Source of the DNA: a virus
Length of the DNA: 37,317 nt
Virus record (IMG/VR): IMGVR_UViG_3300035158_000152
Location: 1 to 37,317 of that record
Reading direction: 5' to 3' (one strand)
Shown here piece after piece: positions 1-7,016 of this stretch. How positions within the stretch are numbered: the stretch's first letter is position 1; every line of letters starts with the position of its first letter. Below the pieces are notes generated by a model. The model was not told the DNA's origin. It saw only the letters and a list, made by a program, of their open reading frames with translations, and ran no database searches. The translations under genes and the position numbers were made by a program.

Positions 1-183
1 AGTACCCGATTTTCGCAGAGTCCCCGATTTCCGCATAGTCCCCGATTTCCACAGAGTCCCCGATTTCCACAGAGTTACCTATTTTAGCATGGTACCCGAT
101 TTTCGCATAGTTAACGATTTTCGCAGAGTACCCGATTTTCACATAGTTACCGATTTTCGCATAGTCCCCGATTTCCGCATAGT
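1..183. repeat. Tandem 18-bp repeat, about ten copies
   Basis: The plus strand shows an 18-bp unit close to AGTCCCCGATTTCCGCAT repeated about ten times head to tail up to 183, continuing off the left edge. The units differ mainly at positions that change Glu/Lys, Asp/Asn/Tyr and Tyr/Ser in the encoded hexapeptide. Adjacent units are nearly identical at DNA level, which indicates recent unit duplication rather than only protein-level constraint. It is an in-frame coding repeat; there are no spacers, so it is not a CRISPR array. Confidence 0.9.
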
Positions 184-298
184 CAGAAATAACAATATTT
201 CTTTTATCTAACTCTAATTTTAGGTCGTTGACAGTTCCTTCATATAATTCCCAGGTGTAATCTTTCCATAAATAGATTCTCAATCTTTCTCCACTCAT
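1..298 (-). CDS. Hexapeptide-repeat (left-handed beta-helix-like) protein, 3' end outside window
   Basis: The reading frame starts at an ATG at 298 after GGAGGAAAA and overlaps the previous stop as ATGA. It remains open to position 1, so the C-terminus is missing. The first ~39 residues form an ordinary N-terminal segment (begins MSGERLRIYLWKDYTWEL). From about residue 40 the protein is a perfect six-residue repeat of type [AV]-[EK]-I-G-[DNY]-[YS], at least ten units. A six-residue period with an invariant Ile is the signature of left-handed parallel beta-helices (hexapeptide-repeat fold). That fold occurs in acyltransferases but also in structural, fibre-like and surface proteins. No acyltransferase catalytic His is visible in the part seen. 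The role is unknown. It is last in the recombination/methylation operon, so it is not clearly a tail fibre. Confident about the gene and repeat, not about function. Confidence 0.8.
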   Translation of the reverse strand, partial: MSGERLRIYLWKDYTWELYEGTVNDLKLELDKRNIVISDYAEIGDYAKIGNYVKIGYSAKIVNYAKIGYHAKIGNSVEIGDSVEIGDYAEIGDSAKIGY

Positions 299-525
299 TT
301 TTCCTCCTTATAGTATTTCTCAAAACATTCTCTTAACCTACCATTAGGTAATGATTTCCAGTCTTTATTCTTAAAACATGTTTGTACTATATCTTTACAT
401 TTGTTATGACAATGTAAGGTCCCTCCAATACCCTTAACAGTAAAACTATTTACCATTTCATCTGCAATTGGTAAAATGTAATTATTACATACATCACAAA
501 AAGCACCACTACTTGTTATACTCAT
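295..525 (-). CDS. Small cysteine-rich hypothetical protein (76 aa)
   Basis: A 76-residue protein with a CDVC pair at residues ~10-13 and HCHNKC at ~38-43, an arrangement able to bind one zinc ion. It resembles the many small treble-clef or zinc-ribbon proteins of phage accessory operons. The start overlaps the upstream gene's stop (ATGA at 522-525) and its own stop overlaps the next gene, so translation is probably coupled. No specific family is recognised. The zinc-binding role is inferred only from Cys/His spacing. Confidence 0.7.
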   Translation of the reverse strand: MSITSSGAFCDVCNNYILPIADEMVNSFTVKGIGGTLHCHNKCKDIVQTCFKNKDWKSLPNGRLRECFEKYYKEEK

Positions 526-914
526 TTTTCCTCCAGTCTTTTATTCACTTCATCTATTTTTATCAACTTGTTTTTAAGCAAGTATATCAGCATTTTTGCT
601 CTTGCGTTTGCTTCTTTTTTATTATCGTGAGTTTCATGAAATTCCCCTTCCCATTCAAGAGTTACGCACCACTTTGATTTAATCCATAAAGAATATATAA
701 AAGGTCTATCAGGCAACATTACCCCAAGCTCTGTCGTTGTGGGAGCGTAAACACAATATTTATAATTCATTCCTTTTATCATCTCTCCGGGTATTACATA
801 ATATCTGAAATCAATTTTTCTCATCCAGTATAATAACTGTTCATATTGATACAACCCAAGCTGTTCCAATTCCTTCGCATACTCCAAATCGCATACTATA
901 TCTTCAAGTTCCAT
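522..914 (-). CDS. Phage hypothetical protein, YopX-neighbour type (130 aa)
   Basis: 130 residues. The N-terminal ~25 residues (VCDLEYAKELEQLGLYQ) match a recurrent phage and prophage motif of the form C-x-x-E-x-A-K-x-L-x-x-L-G-x-x-Q, followed by aromatic residues. The middle holds a conserved-looking Trp/Tyr-rich stretch and the C-terminal ~40 residues form a charged helix. Such proteins are common beside YopX genes in phages of Firmicutes and Bacteroidetes; none has an established function to my knowledge. It overlaps the YopX gene by 11 bp and the following small gene by 4 bp. Family resemblance is by eye. Confidence 0.75.
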   Translation of the reverse strand: MELEDIVCDLEYAKELEQLGLYQYEQLLYWMRKIDFRYYVIPGEMIKGMNYKYCVYAPTTTELGVMLPDRPFIYSLWIKSKWCVTLEWEGEFHETHDNKKEANARAKMLIYLLKNKLIKIDEVNKRLEEK

Positions 915-1305
915 TTTCTTGTCCTTTCTTTAACAGTTCAGGATTCTCGTAAATATTGCCGATTACTTCACAATCATTGCTTTGCTGTATAGTCATTATT
1001 GCCATGTCTGGAGTTATACTATTACCATAACAAAAATATCCTTCTGTATAGTGAACTTCAACCGTAAGTCCATATTTATTTCTTAATATATCCCCCTCAT
1101 AAATCTCTTTCCCGTTCTTATCTTTTAGCCCTGTGTATTGCATAAGAAACTTACTATTACTATTACAATTTATTATAAATTGCTTAAAAGCTTTCCTTTG
1201 ATTGTTGCATTTAGCCCACAATCCATCTTCTTTCCACATCAAACTATCAGCTCTAAACATTTTTTTCAATCTTGCATCCCACACCCTGAACTTAATCTCT
1301 CTCAT
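904..1305 (-). CDS. YopX family protein
   Basis: 133 residues beginning MREIKFRVWD, the hallmark start of the YopX family, with the further signatures LMQYTGLKDKNGKEIYEGDI (about residues 54-73) and a C-terminal VIGNIYENPELL. YopX proteins (first seen in Bacillus phage SPbeta) are beta-rich proteins of ~120-140 residues found in many phages; their biochemical role is not established. Length fits the family. The start follows AAAGGAGCTAAGAA, a clear ribosome-binding site. It lies downstream of the methyltransferases in the same operon. Confidence 0.92.
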   Translation of the reverse strand: MREIKFRVWDARLKKMFRADSLMWKEDGLWAKCNNQRKAFKQFIINCNSNSKFLMQYTGLKDKNGKEIYEGDILRNKYGLTVEVHYTEGYFCYGNSITPDMAIMTIQQSNDCEVIGNIYENPELLKKGQENGT

Positions 1306-1353
1306 TTCTTAGCTCCTTTCTCTTTCCCCAATGTCAACTAAAATATTCCCTCC

Positions 1354-2697
1354 TTAAAACATCTTTAATTGGTCTTTTTCTGCCTTTAATCGGGCTTCGG
1401 CTATTTTGCAGTATTCGCCATTTTTATCAATACCTATAAACTGCCTGTTTGTTAATAGACAGGACACCGCAGTAGTTCCGCTTCCCAAAAATGGGTCCAA
1501 TATTACATCCTTATCTCTACTGCCGAGAGTTATAAGATAGCTCATTAATTTTATGGGCTTGCAGGTAGGATGGATATTTTTTGCTTTTCTATTCTCTCTA
1601 TCAGATATACCAGTACCCCCACCGCCCTTAAGCCATTTCTGTTTGGTAGGTAATTTATCACAACCTTTATTCCTTTCACCTTTACTTGCCTTCGGGATTA
1701 TCGCAAATGGAAAGGTCTTTTGCAGATTAGGACTTAACTGTTTAATCCTTTCAGCCCACCACTTGTCAAGGTCAAAGTATCGGGAAAAACTGCCTATATC
1801 TCCATACCATTTACCTTTATCTGCCTTCATATCACCACCACCAAATGTTTTACCTCCTGGAAAACCTTCCCTATCTTTGCCTCCTCCCATTATTTTCCCA
1901 TCATTCAGCACATCGTCAGAACAGAGAAGATTTGCAGGAAATCTTGCATTAAATTTATCGCCACTATTATAATATTCTTCAGACTTTCTTTCTCCTTTTT
2001 CGCTAGCATAAACATATCCTTCAGGATTCCAACCTCCCAACCTGCCAAGTTTTTCATTACAAGGTATCCTCCCATCATCAAGCCACGTTATCCCTTTCCC
2101 ATTTTTCATCGCCTGTTCTACATAAGTCTTTTCTGATAAAGGTTTCATTACGCAAAGGATAACTTCAATAGCAGGTTTTGGCTGAAAGCCACCGTAAGAA
2201 CCATCAAGGGCTTTGGCTTTAGCTGTAATAGGAATATCTGAATATTTTTTATCTTGTTCATAGCCACCATATTTAGCATAGGTATTACCTGTCTTTTTTA
2301 ATCCTTTAATTTTTATTTTTTTTCTTTCAGCTCCCAATCTCTTATCCACCATCTTGCCTATATTGCTTGCTTTCGGGAATCCCGATGCGTATGTCCAGTA
2401 TATACTCGTAAATCCTGTTTCAAATCCTGCATCCTGTAAATTGACTATCATTCGGGATAATACATCCTGTCTGGGAGCAGACATTACGAAAGCAAATGCT
2501 CCTGCTTTTAATACTCTCAGACATTCTCTCCATACATCTACTCCTATTACGACCTTATCCCAATCTTTACCCATAAAAGAATAGCCATACGGGGGGTCAG
2601 TACACACCATATCTATACTGTTATCGGGTATCTTCTTCATCACTTTAAGACAATCCCCGCAAATCACCTTGCCGATAAAGTCATCGGGGTATTTCAT
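1354..2697 (-). CDS. Site-specific DNA methyltransferase, beta class (DPPY)
   Basis: A 447-residue protein with amino-methyltransferase motifs in beta-class order: catalytic DPPY near residues 34-37 first, AdoMet-binding DPFLGSGTT near 401-409 last. The ~360 residues between contain the variable target-recognition region. The class methylates exocyclic amino groups (N6-adenine or N4-cytosine); DPPY leans to adenine but does not prove it. Another methyltransferase follows 8 bp downstream and no restriction endonuclease is visible, so it is probably a solitary phage enzyme protecting DNA from host restriction or marking it for regulation. The start follows a purine-rich site after the YopX-side genes in the leftward operon. 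The target sequence cannot be inferred. Confidence 0.9.
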   Translation of the reverse strand: MKYPDDFIGKVICGDCLKVMKKIPDNSIDMVCTDPPYGYSFMGKDWDKVVIGVDVWRECLRVLKAGAFAFVMSAPRQDVLSRMIVNLQDAGFETGFTSIYWTYASGFPKASNIGKMVDKRLGAERKKIKIKGLKKTGNTYAKYGGYEQDKKYSDIPITAKAKALDGSYGGFQPKPAIEVILCVMKPLSEKTYVEQAMKNGKGITWLDDGRIPCNEKLGRLGGWNPEGYVYASEKGERKSEEYYNSGDKFNARFPANLLCSDDVLNDGKIMGGGKDREGFPGGKTFGGGDMKADKGKWYGDIGSFSRYFDLDKWWAERIKQLSPNLQKTFPFAIIPKASKGERNKGCDKLPTKQKWLKGGGGTGISDRENRKAKNIHPTCKPIKLMSYLITLGSRDKDVILDPFLGSGTTAVSCLLTNRQFIGIDKNGEYCKIAEARLKAEKDQLKMF

Positions 2698-2705
2698 GCT
2701 TCCCC

Positions 2706-3665
2706 CTACAATAACCCTGCTTCATTCCATATCCGCTTTTCTGACATCTTTACGTATTCCGGGTTAAGCTCAATTCCAATATATCGTCTTTGTAGTTTAC
2801 GAGCTACAAGACAAGTAGTGCCGGCTCCGGAGAATGGGTCGAGGACTATGTCATCTTTTCTACACCCAGCCTTTATCGGCTTAATACAAAGCTCCTCGGG
2901 ATATACTGCAAAGTGTGCCTCCGGGAAACCACGTGTGATGATGTCCCAGTGGTCGCCGGGGTTTTTGCCTAATATATGACCAGGCACATTACCGAATCCA
3001 GCCAATTTAAATCTATCATAATCTTTTGGATTCTTACCTTTTCTATTAGTTAATATTTTAGTTTTACTATTGTAATCATATATTCTATCTCTCTCCATAC
3101 CGCCTGGTTTATTTTCATCTGTTATATATTCCTCCCTCACAGCATCCAAATCAAAATAATACTTCTTACTTTTCGTAAAAACATATATATACTCCCAACT
3201 ATTGCTGAATCTGTCTTTTACGCTTGAGGGCATATGATTGCGTTTATACCATATTATCTTATTTCTTAATATCCACCCATTATCTATCATAGCCATAGCA
3301 AATCTTTCTGGTATCATACAGAGGCATTTAGGCATACCATTACTTTTTCTTTTTATATATGCTTTACTTGCGCCTAATTCGTCATCGTGTTTATTGTATT
3401 CTCCACTTCCACCACCATAGGTATCTCCCAGATTCACCCAACAAGTGCCGTCTTTTCTCAATACTCTTTTGACTTCGTTGAATATTGCTATTAATTTATC
3501 TATATATTCATCGGGAGTTTTTTCAAGTCCAAGTTGACCAGATACACCATAATCTCGAAGTCCCCAGTACGGCGGAGAAGTCATCACACAAGACACAGAA
3601 TTATCGGGAAGGGTTTTTAATATACTTAGGGAATCCCCGCAGTATATCTTATTAGTTTCTATCAT
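2706..3665 (-). CDS. Site-specific DNA methyltransferase, beta class (SPPY)
   Basis: 319 residues with catalytic TSPPYW at about 29-34 and the AdoMet-binding motif DPFSGAGTT at about 276-284, again beta-class order. SPPY is most typical of N4-cytosine methyltransferases, although some N6-adenine enzymes have it, so base specificity stays open. The sequence PPYWGLRDYG is a frequent form in phage orphan methyltransferases. The start overlaps the winged-helix gene's stop by 4 bp. Together with the following enzyme it gives the phage two independent modification activities with no visible cognate nuclease. Confidence 0.9.
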   Translation of the reverse strand: MIETNKIYCGDSLSILKTLPDNSVSCVMTSPPYWGLRDYGVSGQLGLEKTPDEYIDKLIAIFNEVKRVLRKDGTCWVNLGDTYGGGSGEYNKHDDELGASKAYIKRKSNGMPKCLCMIPERFAMAMIDNGWILRNKIIWYKRNHMPSSVKDRFSNSWEYIYVFTKSKKYYFDLDAVREEYITDENKPGGMERDRIYDYNSKTKILTNRKGKNPKDYDRFKLAGFGNVPGHILGKNPGDHWDIITRGFPEAHFAVYPEELCIKPIKAGCRKDDIVLDPFSGAGTTCLVARKLQRRYIGIELNPEYVKMSEKRIWNEAGLL

Positions 3666-3886
3666 ACAAACAACGCCTCCTGCTGGTACGATACCGCTCC
3701 TTTATAAGCCCACTCTTTGAAACGTTTTCCTGTCCGGAATCGGCTTACTACTTTGCCCTGTTTAGCCAGTTCCGATAATCGGGTAGCTGCGGCATTATCG
3801 CTAATTCCTATGATATTGAGTTCGTGTACCGCCAACCAACTACCCGACTGCTTAAGGCGTTCCAGTATTAGTATCTTGGCTGTCAT
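3662..3886 (-). CDS. Small winged-helix DNA-binding protein
   Basis: 74 residues that read as a compact winged helix: helix 1 (ILILERLKQSGSWLAVHEL), a putative recognition helix (DNAAATRLSELAKQG) at about 30-45, and a beta-hairpin wing (KVVSRFRTGKRFKEWAYKG). This architecture is shared by MarR/ArsR-like regulators and small replication or recombination initiators. It sits between the Cas4-like nuclease genes and the methyltransferases, so it could regulate this operon or act in DNA processing; which one is unknown. The ATGA overlap with the downstream methyltransferase suggests coupled translation. Confidence 0.75.
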   Translation of the reverse strand: MTAKILILERLKQSGSWLAVHELNIIGISDNAAATRLSELAKQGKVVSRFRTGKRFKEWAYKGAVSYQQEALFV

Positions 3887-3895
3887 AATTCCCCC

Positions 3896-4105
3896 TTATT
3901 TACGTTTTAAGGCGTTAACGTCCCCCAACCCATTTGTTGCAAGATAATCAAAATTTGGGCGGTTTCCGGCGCTCTGAGGGGCTACTGTGCGCTGGCAGGG
4001 TATTCTCTCCCATTTGGGGCATGCAACTATTGTACCCTTCCCGTTTTGATTGTTATACTTAAATGTCTCGCAGCTACTTTTATTCCGGCAGGTATCACAT
4101 ATCAT
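3896..4105 (-). CDS. Small cysteine-rich protein (69 aa)
   Basis: 69 residues starting MICDTCRNKSSCETFKYNN. A C-x2-C-x5-C cluster at residues 3-12 and another Cys near 29 (VACPKW) could bind zinc or an iron-sulfur cluster. The C-terminal half is low in order-promoting residues (ATNGLGDVNALKRK). The start is preceded by GAGGAGGGTAAATACTG, a strong ribosome-binding site. This is a recurrent type of tiny phage protein with unknown role. Confidence 0.7.
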   Translation of the reverse strand: MICDTCRNKSSCETFKYNNQNGKGTIVACPKWERIPCQRTVAPQSAGNRPNFDYLATNGLGDVNALKRK

Positions 4106-4120
4106 CAGTATTTACCCTCC

Positions 4121-4288
4121 TCAGCAAACGCCATCCTCCCGATGACACTCATCACGCTCGTTTTTATGTTCACAGAACTCCATATTAATGTATGGACAAA
4201 AAGAATAAAGTCCATATCCACACACGCATGGTATCGGAGTTGAATCCTCTGTTTGTAGTTTTCTTTTACATCTTGGGCAGTAGTTCAT
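4121..4288 (-). CDS. Zinc-ribbon microprotein (55 aa)
   Basis: This 55-residue gene begins at an ATG at 4288 that overlaps the nuclease stop as ATGA and ends in TGA at 4121. The protein starts MNYCPRCKRKL and contains CxxC at residues 4-7, CVC at 21-23, then Cys at 31, 39, 48 and 55: seven cysteines in all. The first two pairs fit a zinc ribbon. The next gene follows at a normal distance with its own ribosome-binding site, which supports real translation. Function unknown. Confidence 0.7.
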   Translation of the reverse strand: MNYCPRCKRKLQTEDSTPIPCVCGYGLYSFCPYINMEFCEHKNERDECHREDGVC

Positions 4289-5250
4289 TTCTTTTCAAGC
4301 CTGTCTATTTTCTTAATCCAAACCTTTTTAGTTGTTTTATATTTCTCGCTTACTTCTTTAGGCACACTATAACTAGACCTTTCTATATACTTACCACCCA
4401 CCTGAAACTCTCCCAGTAAGAACTGCCTGCCTTCTACCTGAGACTTAATAGACTTGTCTAGACTATCATATTCTTGTTTAGCTTCTTTAAGTTCCCACCA
4501 TTTAGTTAAATCTTGTTCTAATTCGTCGTCGGTAATCATACCCTCGCCCTGAGCTTTCATGTCAGGAAGGCAGACGTGATTGAATGGACATTTCCCGCAC
4601 ATCTTAGACTTATACTCTATTCTATCCGGCAAAGTCTTATTCTTAACGTGTTCCCAATTCCTCTCTAACCGTTGTAATATCCATTCCATAGTTTCATATT
4701 CAAGATATATGGGTATAAACTTCAATCTTACACCGTCAGTTATTATAAACAATCCCTGTTCCTTATTTTGACCATAGAGATACGCTCCCATCTGCCGGGG
4801 ATACTTTCTGTAGAATATATCCTTGTTCATATCTTCCACTGAATTGATACCTTTGAATTTATACGGCATCATTAGTTTTGCCTCAAACGGGACCAGTTCA
4901 CCATCGTGCTTAATCTTACCTTCTATCCTGCCGGTACAGATTATTTCACCCTGCCTATTTTTAACTTCTATCGGCATCTGGGTATGTATCACATCAAATC
5001 CCCACTTTCTTAATAAAGCCACTATTTTATTTTCAGCGTCGTTGCCAGCTTCGAATCTTTCATGAAGTTCCCAAGTAGTCGGCAACCTATCTTCCCAATT
5101 GAGTACACCATATACCATATATCTATCGCAATCCCAAATATCGCTTGCATAGAAGTTCCGCCGGGGGTATGGTGATATTTTATCCATATAGTACTGCTTG
5201 CGTTGTGCCTGTATGTCCTCAATTAGTTTTTCAATGATTAGTTTGTCCAT
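4285..5250 (-). CDS. PD-(D/E)XK nuclease, Cas4/RecB-type, with Fe-S cysteines
   Basis: 321 residues. An early cysteine (C41, in SDIWDCDRY) and a C-terminal trio (C218, C221, C227, in MCGKCPFNHVC) match the four-cysteine iron-sulfur clasp of Cas4, AddB and related nucleases. Between them are E110 (GRIEGKI), the E-x-K pair E123/K125 (PFEAKL) and a Q-x3-Y motif (Q153/Y157 in RQMGAYLYG), the usual catalytic elements of RecB-family exonucleases. It should degrade or resect DNA ends. The putative single-strand annealing protein lies just upstream in the operon, the classic exonuclease/annealase pairing for phage recombination. No cas1 or cas2 is near, so a recombination role is favoured over spacer acquisition. 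Confidence 0.85.
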   Translation of the reverse strand: MDKLIIEKLIEDIQAQRKQYYMDKISPYPRRNFYASDIWDCDRYMVYGVLNWEDRLPTTWELHERFEAGNDAENKIVALLRKWGFDVIHTQMPIEVKNRQGEIICTGRIEGKIKHDGELVPFEAKLMMPYKFKGINSVEDMNKDIFYRKYPRQMGAYLYGQNKEQGLFIITDGVRLKFIPIYLEYETMEWILQRLERNWEHVKNKTLPDRIEYKSKMCGKCPFNHVCLPDMKAQGEGMITDDELEQDLTKWWELKEAKQEYDSLDKSIKSQVEGRQFLLGEFQVGGKYIERSSYSVPKEVSEKYKTTKKVWIKKIDRLEKK

Positions 5251-5333
5251 TTTTGGCTCCTTTCTGTTTTGGTGTTCTTTCTTTATGTGTATCTTCTAAA
5301 GTTTATATCTATCGCAATATCTCCCCCTCCTTT

Positions 5334-5546
5334 TTACCACCATATTGTAAATCCAGCATTTAATAACCAAATAGCAAGACAACGCTTGTAGGCGCTCCCC
5401 CATGTATTTATATTGTATGATATACAAATTAAACAAAACCCTGTCATTTTTCTTTGTAGTTCTATTTTCATTTCTCCTATCCTTTCTCTAAGTCCCTTGA
5501 CAATATACTCCTTTTTCATTATTTCTTTAATCAACTCGGTTATCAT
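5334..5546 (-). CDS. Small hypothetical protein (70 aa)
   Basis: The start chosen is the ATG at 5546, which forms an ATGA overlap with the upstream stop; an upstream in-frame start would run into the previous gene for no gain. The N-terminal ~35 residues (MITELIKEIMKKEYIVKGLRER) are a charged helix likely to form a coiled coil. The C-terminal half has cysteines and aromatic residues (GFCLICISYNINTWGSAYKR) and ends in an unusual hydrophobic tail, TIWW. It lies between the annealase candidate and the nuclease, so it may be an accessory factor of that pair. No family recognised. Confidence 0.55.
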   Translation of the reverse strand: MITELIKEIMKKEYIVKGLRERIGEMKIELQRKMTGFCLICISYNINTWGSAYKRCLAIWLLNAGFTIWW

Positions 5547-6382
5547 AGTTCCTCCTGATTGTCTTTGTGTATATTCTCCACCCAATCACACAACTCATTA
5601 TAGTCGTTCATTAGAATATCTTTTTTGGTTGTTGTACCATATTCAGAAAACAACCGTCTTTTCAATGTATTTTCGTCCATATTTACAGACTTCATTATAG
5701 CTTCAAGCCTGCCTATTTGTTTAGGAGTAATTTTTCTATCGCCCCAATCCTTGTTTTCGAAGTTGGGCTTGTCGATTGGTTTACCACTACCGTTTCCACC
5801 ACCCGCTTTTTTACCATCGTATTTAACTCCGACTATCTTGCTTGTGTCTAACCCAGCTTTAATTAAGTCTTCCTTGGTGAACCCCAATCCTAAAATCTTT
5901 TTAAGTAAACGGTTTTGCAAGTTCGTAACCGCTTTTTTCTTGACATTATTCAAGTCTATCTCTTCCAATGCCCTTTTCCTGCCCTTATCAAGATAGAAAA
6001 TCTTGTCCCTGGTCGAGCCAGTACCGACATCTTCTACTTCTATACCCCTGAACTCAGCCTTCCCGCGAGCATTAAAGGTTATATATTTACCTTCAGCGTC
6101 TTCCTGGGGCAACGGTGGGCTTATAGACATATTTACAAAGCTAACACCAAAAATATTGGCTGTTTTCATAGCTCCCTTGTTGTCCAGATACGGTCTATCT
6201 CCAAGAAAACACCAGTCAGATTCGTTGGTCGCCCGTATAGCAAGTTCTTTGATTTTCTTGACGGCGATTATCTGTTTCTCCGCTTTCGATACAAACTCGT
6301 CAAGATTACCTATAACGTTTTTTTCAAATACTACCGGTAATTGCTCCACTGTCTTTTCTTCGTTTCTTTTTTCTTCGTCCAT
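5543..6382 (-). CDS. Putative single-strand annealing protein / recombination protein
   Basis: The ATG at 6382 is preferred because AAAGGAGAAAAAACA precedes it; a 14-residue N-terminal extension from 6424 is possible. The 279-residue product carries, at about residues 56-80, the motif DWCFLGDRPYL then GAMKTANIFGV. This resembles the D-W-x-x-x-G-x-x-P-Y-L-x-x-x-G-A-x-K motif of a widespread phage family that lies beside recombination nucleases. A C-terminal domain (KITPKQIGRLEAIMKS) follows a Gly/Lys-rich linker, a layout also seen in phage annealing proteins. With the Cas4/RecB-type nuclease downstream, a role in annealing or ssDNA binding is inferred. The exact family cannot be fixed without a profile search. 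Confidence 0.6.
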   Translation of the reverse strand: MDEEKRNEEKTVEQLPVVFEKNVIGNLDEFVSKAEKQIIAVKKIKELAIRATNESDWCFLGDRPYLDNKGAMKTANIFGVSFVNMSISPPLPQEDAEGKYITFNARGKAEFRGIEVEDVGTGSTRDKIFYLDKGRKRALEEIDLNNVKKKAVTNLQNRLLKKILGLGFTKEDLIKAGLDTSKIVGVKYDGKKAGGGNGSGKPIDKPNFENKDWGDRKITPKQIGRLEAIMKSVNMDENTLKRRLFSEYGTTTKKDILMNDYNELCDWVENIHKDNQEEL

Positions 6383-6420
6383 TGTTTTTTCTCCTTTTTT
6401 TATTGTTTTATTATTTACAA

Positions 6421-6630
6421 TCATTGAACTGTTTTTGTTTTTTCTTTGTTAAAATACATCATTATAATCGCAGTATCCCAAACCCACAACTCTTTCGGTA
6501 AGTCTATTATAGGTCGTTCCGTTATTATCATATAACCTATAAACATCAACGTAAAAAATACAGACATTATAGCTAGGATAGCCCTTACGCTACACTCAGG
6601 CATCCACAATGCGTGATTTTTGTTTTTCAT
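6421..6630 (-). CDS. Small two-helix membrane protein (69 aa)
   Basis: 69 residues with the start of a recurrent phage/prokaryotic membrane protein type (LWMPECSVRAILAIMSVFF): a Met-Pro-Glu then an Arg-Ala before a long transmembrane helix (~residues 17-38). A second, weaker hydrophobic segment follows (ELWVWDTAIIMMYF). The C-terminus is short and Lys-rich. It is the first gene after the promoter at 6769-6798. Such proteins are sometimes called holin-like, but position ahead of recombination genes does not point to lysis. It overlaps the long form of the next gene by 4 bp. Confidence 0.6.
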   Translation of the reverse strand: MKNKNHALWMPECSVRAILAIMSVFFTLMFIGYMIITERPIIDLPKELWVWDTAIIMMYFNKEKTKTVQ

Positions 6631-6768
6631 TTGGTTCCCCCTTAAAAAGGAGGGGCAGCCACAAGTAAGGGGGTAAATGGGATGGAATACTAAATGACTG
6701 CCCCGTTTTATTTTTTTTGTAAAATTGTTTACGTTTCACGGTTCCCCCTTACTTATAACCCTACATAG
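6631..6768 (-). promoter_or_regulatory. Structured leader of the recombination/methylation operon
   Basis: The transcript from the promoter at 6769-6798 would begin with a ~130-nt leader. It contains two copies of AAGGGGGAACC on the minus strand, one directly before the 6630 ATG and one before a GTG at 6739. It also has two complementary pairs in crossed order: GGGGCAG (6652-6658) with CTGCCCC (6698-6704), and AAGTAAGGGGG (6663-6673) with CCCCCTTACTT (6743-6753). The crossed order is that of a pseudoknot. The GTG opens a 47-codon frame ending at 6596 inside the membrane-protein gene. Regulation by structure or leader translation is inference. Confidence 0.4.
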
Positions 6769-6798
6769 ATTATAGCACACCAACCCCCAAGCTGTCAA
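6769..6798 (-). promoter_or_regulatory. Sigma70-type promoter, leftward
   Basis: On the minus strand a perfect TTGACA (6798-6793) and a perfect TATAAT (6774-6769) are separated by 18 bp containing TTGGGGGTTGG. It faces the membrane protein, annealase, nuclease and methyltransferase genes. Both hexamers are full consensus. It lies in the only sizeable gap in this part of the genome. Confidence 0.8.
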
Positions 6799-6806
6799 GT
6801 AAAAAA

Positions 6807-7016
6807 TTACTTATGCTTTGCCCAATCCGCTATCGCTGTTATTGCTGCCGATACCGTAAGCCCCGTTAATCCCACCCAGCTGAATACTGTTCTGGTAAGC
6901 ATATCCGTAATCTGCTCGTTCCCCGTTCCCTGCGCTACAACATAGGCGCCCACAACTCCACAGACGATTTCAAGAATCGTCTTCGCTACCTTTACCATTG
7001 TTTTTTTCCAATCCAT
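6807..7016 (-). CDS. Holin-like small membrane protein (69 aa)
   Basis: The start at 7016 follows GGAGGGCAAGTA; a longer upstream frame would include that site. The product MDWKKTMVKVAKTILEIVCG has one strong hydrophobic helix (~residues 10-30), a short polar turn (GTGNEQITDM), a second hydrophobic helix (~40-62) and a basic end (DWAKHK). Two helices with a short charged tail in ~70 residues fit a class II-type holin. It is separated from the endolysin by about 4 kb, so the assignment is tentative. Confidence 0.6.
   Translation of the reverse strand: MDWKKTMVKVAKTILEIVCGVVGAYVVAQGTGNEQITDMLTRTVFSWVGLTGLTVSAAITAIADWAKHK

Noticed and set aside
1-183. Regular repeat that might be a CRISPR array
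   Set aside because: The 18-bp units are directly adjacent without spacers and encode an in-frame hexapeptide.
1553-1972. 139-codon plus-strand frame
   Set aside because: It lies inside the minus-strand methyltransferase gene, is Pro/Leu/Ser-rich and has no ribosome-binding site: an antisense shadow.
4285-5250. CRISPR adaptation Cas4
   Set aside because: No cas1, cas2 or array nearby; the neighbour is an annealase candidate, so phage recombination fits better.
6421-6630. Firm holin call
   Set aside because: The protein has membrane helices but is first in the recombination operon, and similar proteins exist outside lysis cassettes.
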